In this document: positions 26,598 to 34,323 of the stretch, piece by piece | How positions within the stretch are numbered: position 1 is the first letter of the stretch | Layout of the letters: every line of letters starts with the position of its first letter | Source: Paraktedonobacter carboxidivorans | GTDB lineage: Bacteria; Chloroflexota; Ktedonobacteria; Ktedonobacterales; Ktedonobacteraceae | Assembly (NCBI GenBank): GCA_041156125.1 | Contig: JBEVTI010000013.1 | Span: forward strand, 62,001-126,000 | DNA length: 64,000 nucleotides | Reading direction: 5' to 3' | Made by a program: the position numbers and the translations under genes | The notes under the pieces: model-generated | What the model saw: the letters and a program-made list of their open reading frames with translations, nothing else | The model's database searches: none | What the model was told of the DNA's origin: nothing

Positions 26598-27062
26598 GCG
26601 CGAGGACCGCGCAGCCATGTTAGAAGCAATGGGCTGGTGTGAACCAGGTGGATCTACAGATCCGGGTGAAGCGCACCCTCTGAGTTTTGTACAAAGGACT
26701 CGTTGTCGAGCGGATCAGCGGCTCGTTGGCGGCTGCTTGTGCTCGCAAGGAGCAAGGGTCGCGCGTGGTTCACGCCTGAAAAATGGTCGCCTGTTTGGTG
26801 TTTGCTGGCCTCGTTGGTCCGCGCCACCGTATAAGCGGTGTTCCCTGTGCGGATACGAGAGAGACTAGCTCCAGAGGTGCCGGGCATGTGTGGGAGAGAG
26901 CGGTAAGTCCACACGAGTTGCTCAGTCAGTCTCAAGGTAGCTAAGTCAGCCAGATCAGAGTCGTTGACAGGTGAGGTGTGTAGCCTGCTACGGTCTGTCC
27001 CCCCGGATGTGACCGCTGGCCCGTGATACGCGGGTCCACGCGTTCTCTATATGCTGGCGTGG
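26598..27062 (+). ncRNA. Candidate structured non-coding RNA (class not identified)
   Basis: About 460 bases hold no credible ORF but a dense row of short hairpins: GCGCG-AGGAC-CGCGC (26598-26612), GGATC-TACA-GATCC (26650-26663), immediately followed by GGGTG-AAGCG-CACCC (26664-26678), then CTCG-TTGT-CGAG (26699-26710), a CTTG/GCTC stem closed by GCAAG (26736-26756), GCGTG-GTT-CACGC (26763-26775), CACCG-TATAAG-CGGTG (26825-26840), GTGTGG/CCACAC (26888-26914), CCCG/CGGG (27020-27034) and the end hairpin CCACGC/GCGTGG (27036-27062) followed by TCGCGTTTTTA. Known RNase P, tmRNA and SRP motifs are absent. A stand-alone HEARO (IscB omega-RNA) copy, known in multiple copies in Ktedonobacter, is one hypothesis I cannot test here. 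The strand is uncertain. Confidence 0.4.
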
Positions 27063-27302
27063 TCGCGTTTTTAGATACTCACCTGTGTATATGTTTTGTG
27101 ATCGCTTCGCATTACGGAAATAGCACTACGACATTCTTTTTTTTCGTTCATCGCGATGTGTGGTAATTGTTTCCCTTACCAAGAAAAGATAGTATAAGAA
27201 AAATCTTGTTCTTTCAGGTTTCTGTCTTATACCTGGCCAAAAAGTACTAATTTTTTCTTTTCTCCCCGAAAACTTGCAGGGATTTACTGGCATTTCCGCG
27301 AG

Positions 27303-27334
27303 GCCTGAAAAGCTCTCAGCGCTCTTGTCAGGCC
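27303..27334. other. Inverted repeat in a gene-free region
   Basis: GGCCTGA and TCAGGCC flank about 18 bases here. The region 27063-27613 holds no gene otherwise; it is AT-rich and leads to the promoter area of the sigma-like gene. Confidence 0.35.
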
Positions 27335-27466
27335 GTATGAAGCTCTTTCTGATCCAGGAACTTCAAGCCTGCAAGTAATCTTGTACAAGACTTATACGAG
27401 CCTGCATTTAAGCAGAGCTATCTTCAGCAAATAATTCTCTCTCCAATGGTAATTTTTCATAAAATC

Positions 27467-27490
27467 AGCCAGCAAAATTTTTTGCTGGCT
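27467..27490. terminator. Compact hairpin AGCCAGCAAAA/TTTTGCTGGCT
   Basis: An 11-bp perfect stem (27467-27477 with 27480-27490) with a two-base loop. On the minus strand it is followed by GATTTTATG. No gene reads into it from the plus side except the candidate RNA, so its role is open. Confidence 0.45.
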
Positions 27491-27515
27491 CTTTATGGTG
27501 AATCGGCTGGTTTTC

Positions 27516-27565
27516 GTAACGTTTGGGGATTTCTTGTAACGTTTAAGAAACGCTAGAAGCGTTAC
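27516..27565 (+). promoter_or_regulatory. Repeated GTAACGTTT boxes before the sigma-like gene
   Basis: GTAACGTTT occurs at 27516-27524 and 27536-27544, exactly 20 bases apart. The inverse AGCGTTAC follows at 27558-27565. Spacing by two helical turns suggests cooperative binding, or -35-like elements (GTAAC) for an extracytoplasmic-type sigma factor, possibly the adjacent gene's own product. Confidence 0.5.
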
Positions 27566-27613
27566 ACTAATTTTATCTGAAATAGTTAAATATTAGTATG
27601 TAAGGAAAAATAT

Positions 27614-28321
27614 ATGAGCATCTGTCTAGAAGCGCCAACAGAGAAATTAGGTCTGGCGGAATTAGCTTGCTATTGCGCGGAAGAGTTGCAGCGACAGCGA
27701 CGTAAACAGGCAACAGATGGACATTTCTGCCTGGAATTGGTGCGGCGCGCGACCTTGTTGCAAATGGATGAAGCCTGGGAGTTGCTGGTGCATCTATTCG
27801 GCGAGAATGTCTTGATCTGGCTACGCACTCATCCTGGCTACAGCCTGGCGCTTACCTATGATTCGGAAGAAAATTATGCCGCGCTAACGTTTACGCGCTT
27901 CTGGTCGGCGTTGCGCGATCAGCGCCTGCATTTCACCAATTTACCTACAGTCCTGAGCTATTTGCACGCGACGCTTAATAGCACTGTGATTGATACGCTG
28001 CGTTCATATATACGCCTTAAATGTGTCTCTCTGTTTGACCCTGTTATCGCGGAGATTGCGGTCGAGGAGACCTACGACGACGACAGTGTCTGGAATACCG
28101 TCCAGAGCCTGCTAGAGAACGCAGAGGAGCGACAGGTGATGTATCTGCTCTACTACTGCGGATTCAAACCACGCGAGCTTGTAGAGCGTTTTTCTGAGCA
28201 GTTTAGCGATGTCAAAGAAGTTTATCGTCTGAACCACAATATTATTGAACGCCTGCGGCGCAAACGCGAGCGTCTGCGCTGGCTGCTTAGCAGCCAGGAG
28301 ACCGAGCCAGCATTGATATAG
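27614..28321 (+). CDS. Divergent sigma-70-like factor
   Basis: The 235-residue protein resembles ECF-type sigma factors at low level. The middle (ALTFTRFWSALRDQRLHF, LSYLHATLNSTVIDTLRSYIR) looks like region 2, and the C-terminus (NAEERQVMYLLYYCGFKPRELVERF then NIIERLRRKRERLRWLL) looks like region 4. The N-terminal ~65 residues are extra. Its own upstream region carries repeated GTAACGTTT boxes. The 3' end is part of a 34-bp palindrome shared with the convergent membrane-protein gene. Confidence 0.55.
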   Translation: MSICLEAPTEKLGLAELACYCAEELQRQRRKQATDGHFCLELVRRATLLQMDEAWELLVHLFGENVLIWLRTHPGYSLALTYDSEENYAALTFTRFWSALRDQRLHFTNLPTVLSYLHATLNSTVIDTLRSYIRLKCVSLFDPVIAEIAVEETYDDDSVWNTVQSLLENAEERQVMYLLYYCGFKPRELVERFSEQFSDVKEVYRLNHNIIERLRRKRERLRWLLSSQETEPALI

Positions 28322-28385
28322 TTACCTTAGAAAAACCGTTGGCGCAATGCATGCGCCAACGGTTTTTCTAAGGTAACTATATCAA
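28313..28385. terminator. Perfect 34-bp hairpin spanning both stop codons
   Basis: Arms 28313-28346 and 28352-28385 are perfectly complementary with loop ATGCA. Both stop codons of the convergent genes (TAG at 28319-28321, TGA at 28384-28382 on the minus strand) lie in the arms. The A5/T5 tracts within the stem give a terminator in either direction. Confidence 0.9.
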
Positions 28386-28813
28386 TCTTGTTTCTTGCTT
28401 GCAGCAACGATGGCCATGGCACGTCGGGCCACATAGATTGTCACCCATAACATAATCGCGGCATTGACGGGATGGAAGGCTGCGATGAAAATTACGTTCA
28501 GACTCCGTCCCAACTCGATAAATGTATATTGCAGGAAAAACTGGCCGATCAGCAGCAGGCTGAACAGCGGTATTGAGCGCGGGAAACGTCCCAGCAAGGC
28601 CAGAGCGAGCATGATGATGGTCAGAAACTCAAAGAAGAAGGCAAAGATCGCGTGGACGCCGAACCACTCTGGCCCCGCGAATACACCCAGGCCGGCCAGA
28701 AAAAACTGTACCAGCAGGCAGAGCGCGAAAAGCCAGCTCACGCCAATATAGGCCCCACGCATAGCGCGCACAAAACTACCAGGTCGAGCTGTAGTGACTT
28801 GTAGTGTAGCCAT
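28382..28813 (-). CDS. Small integral membrane protein (DUF6220-like)
   Basis: The 143-residue protein has four hydrophobic segments (SWLFALCLLVQFFLAGLGVF, HAIFAFFFEFLTIIMLALALL, IPLFSLLLIGQFFLQYTF, HPVNAAIMLWVTIYVA) and a short cytoplasmic tail. The pattern, including the HAI/HPVNA histidines in helices two and four, resembles the DUF6220 family. An ATG at 28822 is only two bases from AAAGGAA, so the ATG at 28813 is the better start. Function unknown. Confidence 0.65.
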   Translation of the reverse strand: MATLQVTTARPGSFVRAMRGAYIGVSWLFALCLLVQFFLAGLGVFAGPEWFGVHAIFAFFFEFLTIIMLALALLGRFPRSIPLFSLLLIGQFFLQYTFIELGRSLNVIFIAAFHPVNAAIMLWVTIYVARRAMAIVAASKKQD

Positions 28814-28841
28814 AAGAATCATTTTCCTTTCACATGGAAAA

Positions 28842-28869
28842 TATTACTTAAATTCTATTAAGTAATATC
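28842..28869. promoter_or_regulatory. Operator-like inverted repeat
   Basis: ATATTACTTAA (28842-28852) and TTAAGTAATAT (28859-28869) form a perfect 11-bp inverted repeat with a six-base spacer, about 30 bases upstream of the membrane-protein start. A TTGATG-17-TACTCT promoter can be read on the minus strand just upstream, placing the repeat over the early transcribed region, as for a repressor site. Confidence 0.5.
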
Positions 28870-29021
28870 TATCCTGTGAATAGAGTATTGTCTTATATAC
28901 ATATCATCAATCAATATGATTCGATACTAGCAAAACAGCGCTCTATCCACAAACGGGTTGATCATCAAGAAGACGCGCATAAAATCTTTTTTTGGTTATG
29001 CTTATTGAAGCGGGGAGGTAT

Positions 29022-30032
29022 TTAACCGTTTTCGCTGGCGGCGGCGAAGTGGCGGAGCAGACTGGTCAGGGGTTCAAGTGTGACTTCAAACTGGACGAGC
29101 ATCTGATCTGACTGTTGCATCAGATCGAAGAGGAGGGCGCTGATCTCTTCTTTGTCTTCCGGGCCGACCGTGCGAAAATTGGGCAGGATATCGCCGAAGA
29201 TGGCGCCAGCGCTATCCAGGAGAATGGCGAAGGCGGTATCGAGCTCGTTCGGGCTACTGGAGGAGAGAGCTGCCTGGGAGAGTTGCTGACGGAACGAAGC
29301 GAGTTTGTGGTGCTGTTCCTGCCAGACAAGCAGGCGATCCATCAGCGTGCTGACGGAACGTTCCCAACTCTCACTATCGCTACTGACTAGCTCGGAGACG
29401 CTTTTGGCAAGCCTGGGGATGCCTGGAACCTCCATCTTCTTCGTAGGGTCTTGAATCTCAAGTAGTCGCGTCTCCTCTTCCTCGAAGGTGCGTAGCCAGA
29501 CCTCTTCATTATCGAGGGTGTCCAGCAGGCATTCGATGACATCGCTCAGCAGATGACAGAGAGGGGCCATGCGATCCAGCGTGCGGTTGACAGTCTGGAG
29601 GTGCAGCCAGATTTGCTGATGCAGAAAGGTTTCCCGGCTTTTTTCTACAGGCTCATGCATTGTCCAGCTCTCCAGATCAGGCAACGCCTGGCGATAGAGG
29701 AAATCCACGCGGCTAAACAGGTGGCGCAGGCTAAAGCTGATCGCTTCCAGGTCATGGTCCCTGGCCTCTTTGATGAAATAGGTCCCAATCTGCTTGAGCA
29801 TGATAGTCAGTTCGGCATCGGCATAATTGTCGAGTTCAAACTGCAAGCGGTTCTGCTCCGCCAGCTCTGCGCTCTCGCCCCTCTCGCCCCTCTCACCTTC
29901 CTCGCTATCTTCCTCTAGCGGCTGTATTTTAGTGGGCATCTCTCGTTCGGGGGCCGTGGCCGCGATAGTAGCTGCCTGGCGCCATTGCTCTTTCTCACTT
30001 ACCTGTTGCTCTTGCTGCTCGCTCGTTTCCAT
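29022..30032 (-). CDS. Hypothetical acidic helical protein
   Basis: Not recognised. The 336-residue product starts METSEQQEQQ (ATG at 30032, preceded by GGAG five bases away; the frame stays open 17 codons upstream). Residues 1-55 are very polar and Glu-rich (EEGERGERGE repeats). The rest is helical with many Leu and acidic residues, no membrane segment, no cysteine motif. It could be a cytoplasmic scaffold or regulator. It is not clearly in an operon. Confidence 0.6.
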   Translation of the reverse strand: METSEQQEQQVSEKEQWRQAATIAATAPEREMPTKIQPLEEDSEEGERGERGESAELAEQNRLQFELDNYADAELTIMLKQIGTYFIKEARDHDLEAISFSLRHLFSRVDFLYRQALPDLESWTMHEPVEKSRETFLHQQIWLHLQTVNRTLDRMAPLCHLLSDVIECLLDTLDNEEVWLRTFEEEETRLLEIQDPTKKMEVPGIPRLAKSVSELVSSDSESWERSVSTLMDRLLVWQEQHHKLASFRQQLSQAALSSSSPNELDTAFAILLDSAGAIFGDILPNFRTVGPEDKEEISALLFDLMQQSDQMLVQFEVTLEPLTSLLRHFAAASENG

Positions 30033-30431
30033 CACGTCTCCGCCGCTCATTTTATTAATGGGGTCCTGTCCATTCAAATGCACAATTCGCCACCCTCTCC
30101 AATATACCTCTTACTTTCTATTGTACCCGCGCTCCATAACGCTGCCAGGACTAACTATATATAGGCATTTTCCAGCAAGGCTTGAGCTTAGCTGGCATGT
30201 GAAAAGATAGGAGGCGTGTTACCTCGCTTTTATAGAGATGCATAAGAGCAATCATATGCAAGAGAATTGCCGCAATAAAGGATAAATTCTGTCCTCTTTC
30301 AAGCGTATAATAACTCTACAAGCGTTCTTCTTTGCACTGAATGCGAGCATATCTGGCCAGGAGCAAGTGGAGACACTTTTGAGAATGACTGACGAGACGA
30401 TGCGCAACCTGAATATTGTAAAGGAGCAAAG
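30033..30431. other. Divergent promoter region
   Basis: No gene is seen. TATAAT at 30306-30311 in the context GCGTATAATAAC may be the -10 box for the plus-strand glycosylase gene at 30432, giving a leader of about 110 bases; the -35 is not clear. Confidence 0.4.
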
Positions 30432-31517
30432 ATGATCAACCTGGATATCGCGCGGCGTAGACTTTACAACCAGCATATTGCCTCGACCCTCTTTGAGAAG
30501 CCTGTGGATATCGTATCCTGGCTGGGTGCTGTGCAGGCTCAGGATTATACTGGCGCGCTATGGGCGCTGGGTCTGAGGATGCGCCAGGCGACCGTCAAGG
30601 ATATCGAGCAGGCGATTGCTGATAAGAGCATTGTCCGTCTGTGGTTTATGCGCGGTACCCTGCACTTTGTGCCGGGCGCGGATCTGCGCTGGATGCTACA
30701 GATAATGGCCCCGCGTATGCGTAAACTGCTGGATCACGCGCTCAATTATCTGAAATTAGCCTTAGACGAGGACAGTCTCACGCGCAGCAACGAAGTGCTG
30801 GTGAGAACCCTGCAGGGTGGCAGGCAGTTGACGCGCGAGGAACTGGCCGTGGCTCTGGAGGAGGCTGGTATCTCGGCGCAGGGTTTGCAGCGCTCATTTC
30901 TCATCCAGCGCGCACAAACAGATGGGCTGCTTTGTTATGCGGCCCCACGCGGCAAACAGGCGACCTTCGCGCTGCTCGATGAGTGGGTACCCTCAACCAG
31001 ACTCCTGACGCGTGACGAAGCCCTGGCGGAATTTGCCCGGCGCTACTTTGTCAGCCACGGACCCGCGACCCTGCAAGATTTTGTCTGGTGGTCCGGGCTG
31101 ACGACTAGCGAGGCGAAAACGGGCCTGGAAATGGTCAAATCTGTCCTGCTCTGCGAGCGCATTGACGAGCAAATGTATTGGTTTGCGCCAGTCTCGCTGC
31201 CCGCGCCAGGAGACGGGGTGAGCGCTTATCTGTTGCCGAATTACGACGAATATATGGTTGGCTATACGGATCGTAGCGCCATTTTTGACGGGGCATACAC
31301 TGAGCAGCTTGACTCGCGGGCACGCGGGGGTATTCTCGCTAATACCATTGTGGTCAATGGCCAGATTGTTGGTACCTGGACGCGTGTACTCAGAAAAAAC
31401 TCGCTCACTATTGAACCCCATCTCGTGCTTCCTTTGCAACAGGCCGAAAGCCAGGCTGTCGCCGAGGCCGCGCAACGCTATGGTGCCTTTCTCGATCAAT
31501 CCGTAAGTATCTCTTGA
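30432..31517 (+). CDS. AlkZ/HTH_42-family winged-helix DNA glycosylase
   Basis: This 361-residue protein belongs to the HTH_42 (DUF1006) family. Its characterised members AlkZ (azinomycin self-resistance) and E. coli YcaQ/AlkX are glycosylases that unhook DNA interstrand crosslinks and bulky adducts. The catalytic motif is read in GAVQAQDYTGALWAL: Q35-A-Q37, the QxQ form of AlkZ rather than the QxD form of YcaQ. Other family marks are RLWFMRGTLHFVPGADLRWML and the late LLPNYDEYMVGYTDR. It converges with, and overlaps by 22 bases, the FAD monooxygenase of a ketosynthase cluster, where a self-resistance role would fit. Confidence 0.82.
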   Translation: MINLDIARRRLYNQHIASTLFEKPVDIVSWLGAVQAQDYTGALWALGLRMRQATVKDIEQAIADKSIVRLWFMRGTLHFVPGADLRWMLQIMAPRMRKLLDHALNYLKLALDEDSLTRSNEVLVRTLQGGRQLTREELAVALEEAGISAQGLQRSFLIQRAQTDGLLCYAAPRGKQATFALLDEWVPSTRLLTRDEALAEFARRYFVSHGPATLQDFVWWSGLTTSEAKTGLEMVKSVLLCERIDEQMYWFAPVSLPAPGDGVSAYLLPNYDEYMVGYTDRSAIFDGAYTEQLDSRARGGILANTIVVNGQIVGTWTRVLRKNSLTIEPHLVLPLQQAESQAVAEAAQRYGAFLDQSVSIS

Positions 31518-33055
31518 CTGAGATAGCTTTTGAGGCTCTGTTCGCAGGCCCGGCTGGCGGACTGTGTGGGGGGGAAGGCCGCGTAGATATAGCGATCAGG
31601 ACGCACCAGAACAAAGAGATCCTCGTGTACACCTAAAGCGGCGCGTACTTCGTGGTCGCCGACCAGCATGCGCGGCGCGAGATCTCGCCAGATAGGCCGT
31701 TCTTCAATGCCAGCAAACGGCTGCTCTGCAGCGCTGTTGAGGCGCAGGAGGACAAAACCTGAGCCAAGCAGATCGTCAAGCAGATGAGGTGGACAGTTGG
31801 GAAGACTGATTTCAGGTTGAGGTAACATGAGTCCGGCCAGAGCGCGATTAGCCCGGCTACCACCGCGCATGAAAAACCCTTGTTTGTAGCGCGGTGCTGG
31901 TTTGATCGCTGCCTGGCTCAGGTAGTTGCGGGTCGCGGGTGTGGCATTGACCAGACCAAAGAGGGCGTCGCGGACGATGGCGATAGGTTGCGCGGTAGGC
32001 ATAATTATGGAGCCCAGGAAGCGGGAGAAATAGAGCATCTGGCGGGTATGCGCCAGGCGTTCCTGGGTGTAAGTGGCGAGCAGGGTCTGAGCGGCCAGCT
32101 TGCGCGTGACCAGGTGTAGTTTCCAGGCCAGATTATGGGCATCGCGCAGTCCACAGTTCATACCCTGACCCCCAAAGGGTGGCATCAGGTGAGCTGCATC
32201 ACCCAGCAGGAAGACGCGCCCGGCCTGGAAAGTGCTGGCTGTGGCCGCGTGAAAGGTATACACAACCGCGCGCGTGATCTGTGGCCGCGTGGTCCCGCCA
32301 GCCTGGCTAATCAGTGCCTGCATCCTCTCTGGACGTTTCAGCATCTCTTCCGTCTCGCCGGGCAGAAGCATAAATTCCCAGCGCCGTCGCCGTCCAGGCG
32401 AGGGCACCGTTACCGCTGGTCGGCCTGGATTACAGAAGAAGCGAATGGCAGTCGAGGGATCGGGATCAGCCATAGAATCGATCACCAGCCAGCGTTGCGT
32501 ATAGGTCTCGCCGCGCATAGAGAGCTGGAGCGAGCGGCGTACCATGCTCTTAGCACCATCGCAGGCCAGCAGATAAGCACAGGCCAGTTGACGCACCTTG
32601 CCGTCAGATCCACGTATCGAGACAAGCACATTTTCCGTCTCCTGGACAAAGCTCTGTAGAGTTTGGCCAAATTCGAGCGTGATGGCAGGAAAGCGTTTTA
32701 GCCCTTCCAGCAATGTGGCCTCGAAGGCTGGCTGATGAAAGGTGGAAATCAAGGGAAAGCCATTGGGTTGCCTGGCGGGCGCAACCTTGCTCAGCAGGCG
32801 TTTGCCTGAAAGATAATGGGCTTCCAGATTATAGAGTAATTGCGTCCGTACTTCCTCTGCCAGTCCCAACGCCTGGCAGACGCGCAGCCCCTCGTCATCG
32901 AGCGAAATTGCCCTGGCTTCCGCGCATAGTTCGGCGTTGCTTTCGATAATCAGCGCGTCAAGACCATAGATGCCCAGCAGGTTGCCCAGCGCCAGCCCGG
33001 TTGGACCGGCGCCCACGATAATAACCGCAAAATACTCTCGTGCTGCCTGCATCAT
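31496..33055 (-). CDS. FAD-dependent aromatic-type monooxygenase
   Basis: The 519-residue flavoprotein is of the group A hydroxylase type seen in phenol degradation and polyketide tailoring. It shows the dinucleotide motif VIIVGAGPTGLALGNLL, the middle LLACDGAKSMVRRSL (DG motif) and the second FAD motif GRVFLLGDAAHLMPPFGGQGMN. The C-terminal ~110 residues form the thioredoxin-like tail of this group (ending LVRPDRYIYAAFP). Its ATG overlaps the KS-beta stop by four bases (ATGA), so it is translated in one unit with the ketosynthases. It probably hydroxylates the polyketide made by them. Confidence 0.87.
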   Translation of the reverse strand: MMQAAREYFAVIIVGAGPTGLALGNLLGIYGLDALIIESNAELCAEARAISLDDEGLRVCQALGLAEEVRTQLLYNLEAHYLSGKRLLSKVAPARQPNGFPLISTFHQPAFEATLLEGLKRFPAITLEFGQTLQSFVQETENVLVSIRGSDGKVRQLACAYLLACDGAKSMVRRSLQLSMRGETYTQRWLVIDSMADPDPSTAIRFFCNPGRPAVTVPSPGRRRRWEFMLLPGETEEMLKRPERMQALISQAGGTTRPQITRAVVYTFHAATASTFQAGRVFLLGDAAHLMPPFGGQGMNCGLRDAHNLAWKLHLVTRKLAAQTLLATYTQERLAHTRQMLYFSRFLGSIIMPTAQPIAIVRDALFGLVNATPATRNYLSQAAIKPAPRYKQGFFMRGGSRANRALAGLMLPQPEISLPNCPPHLLDDLLGSGFVLLRLNSAAEQPFAGIEERPIWRDLAPRMLVGDHEVRAALGVHEDLFVLVRPDRYIYAAFPPTQSASRACEQSLKSYLSQEILTD

Positions 33056-34323
33056 ATCCCCCCCACATCTCCCAGCGCGCGCATAGCCAGCACAATATTT
33101 GAGCCGCTAAGGCTGCGCGCGCTGACCAGGGCAGTGCTACCGACAAAGGGTTGCGCCTGTTCGCGCACAAGTTTGAGCCTGAGCAGTGGATCGGGTTGTG
33201 TCGAGTTTATCGTTGGTGGAATACGTTGTTCGCGCAGGGCCAGCAGGGTAATGATAGCATCAAGGGCTCCAGCGGCGGCATAGCTGTGCCCAAGCATTGA
33301 GCGAGGCACACTGGTGGGCAGGCTGGCTACGCGTTCGCCAAAGACCTCATAGAGCGCGGCTGCTTCGGCAAGGTCAGCCATAGGTTCCGCGCGTCCATCC
33401 AGGTTAAAATAATCAATCTCATCTGGCTGGAGTTGCGCATCCTGGAGGGCCAGCTTGATCGCGCGAGCGTAATATGTCCCGGAGGCCGAAGGAGGCAGAG
33501 GGGTGCGCGCATCGCTGGTCTGGCCAGAGCCTAGAATTTCACCGTAAATCGGAGCCTGACGCCGGCGGGCATGCTGGTATTCCTCCAGTACACAGATGCC
33601 CGCGCCCTCGGCTAGCAGCATACCGCTGGCGCGTTGATCGAAGGGCCGATAGGCGCAGGCATCGTGGCCGGGCGCGCTCAGTCCACTATGGCCGAAAAGC
33701 GTCAGAAAGAGTGGATGCAGCAGAGCCTCGGTGCCACCCGCGAAGATGATATCCGCGGCCCCGCGCCGAATGGCATTAGCGCCCATGGTCAGCGCCTCCA
33801 ACCCGCTAGCAGTATCGCTGACTGGCGCTTTGTTAAAACCTCGCAGGCCGTAGTTCAGCGAGATCTGACCGGCATTAGCGATTTGCAGCCAGGCAATAGC
33901 GGTATAAGCGCTCATCCCGCGTGGACCCTGGGTATAGAATTTTTTGATCTGTTCGACGACAAATTCAATGCCACCCAGAGTGTTAGCGATGACTACACCC
34001 ACACGTCGTAGATCTTCCTGGGAGAAGTCGAGTCGCGCGTCCTGGCGAGCCTCCTCGGAGGCCACACTGGCAAAATGCGTTACACGGTCAGTGCGCTGAA
34101 TAAACTTACGTTCCAGATTAAGGATGCCATTGGCTGCTGCCCGGAAATCGGCGACCTCGCCTGCGACCTCAATAGGTAGACCAGCAGTGGAGAAGCGCTG
34201 AATGGGTTTGATACCGGAGACGCCGTTCAGGCAAGCCTGCCAGAAGGCAGCGCGCCCAATCCCGTTAGGCGCGATTACTCCGATGCCAGTTACAACAACC
34301 CGGCGCTCGCCGGAGCCTGTCAT
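33052..34323 (-). CDS. Ketosynthase beta / chain-length-factor-like subunit
   Basis: This 423-residue protein has the full thiolase-fold ketosynthase sequence (VVVTGIGVIAPNG, PFDQRASGMLLAEGAG, SMLGHSYAAAGALDA) but is catalytically broken. The nucleophile segment reads SDTASGLEAL, with Ala172 where the active Cys belongs, and the first His is Asp309 (NLDGRAEP); only His346 remains. Loss of the Cys is the hallmark of KS-beta/chain-length factors, which pair with KS-alpha and set chain length. The gene overlaps KS-alpha upstream and the monooxygenase downstream, each by four bases. Confidence 0.83.
   Translation of the reverse strand: MTGSGERRVVVTGIGVIAPNGIGRAAFWQACLNGVSGIKPIQRFSTAGLPIEVAGEVADFRAAANGILNLERKFIQRTDRVTHFASVASEEARQDARLDFSQEDLRRVGVVIANTLGGIEFVVEQIKKFYTQGPRGMSAYTAIAWLQIANAGQISLNYGLRGFNKAPVSDTASGLEALTMGANAIRRGAADIIFAGGTEALLHPLFLTLFGHSGLSAPGHDACAYRPFDQRASGMLLAEGAGICVLEEYQHARRRQAPIYGEILGSGQTSDARTPLPPSASGTYYARAIKLALQDAQLQPDEIDYFNLDGRAEPMADLAEAAALYEVFGERVASLPTSVPRSMLGHSYAAAGALDAIITLLALREQRIPPTINSTQPDPLLRLKLVREQAQPFVGSTALVSARSLSGSNIVLAMRALGDVGGI

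Noticed and set aside
26617..26935. Short frames with CSLCGYERD that recall TnpB zinc ends
   Set aside because: Only one Cys pair is present, the rest does not match TnpB, and the frames lie in the hairpin-dense region.
26598..27062. RNase P RNA, tmRNA, SRP RNA or group II intron in the gene-free region
   Set aside because: The P4 and GAAAGTCC-type motifs of RNase P, the tag and acceptor ends of tmRNA, the SRP core and a domain V hairpin could not be found.
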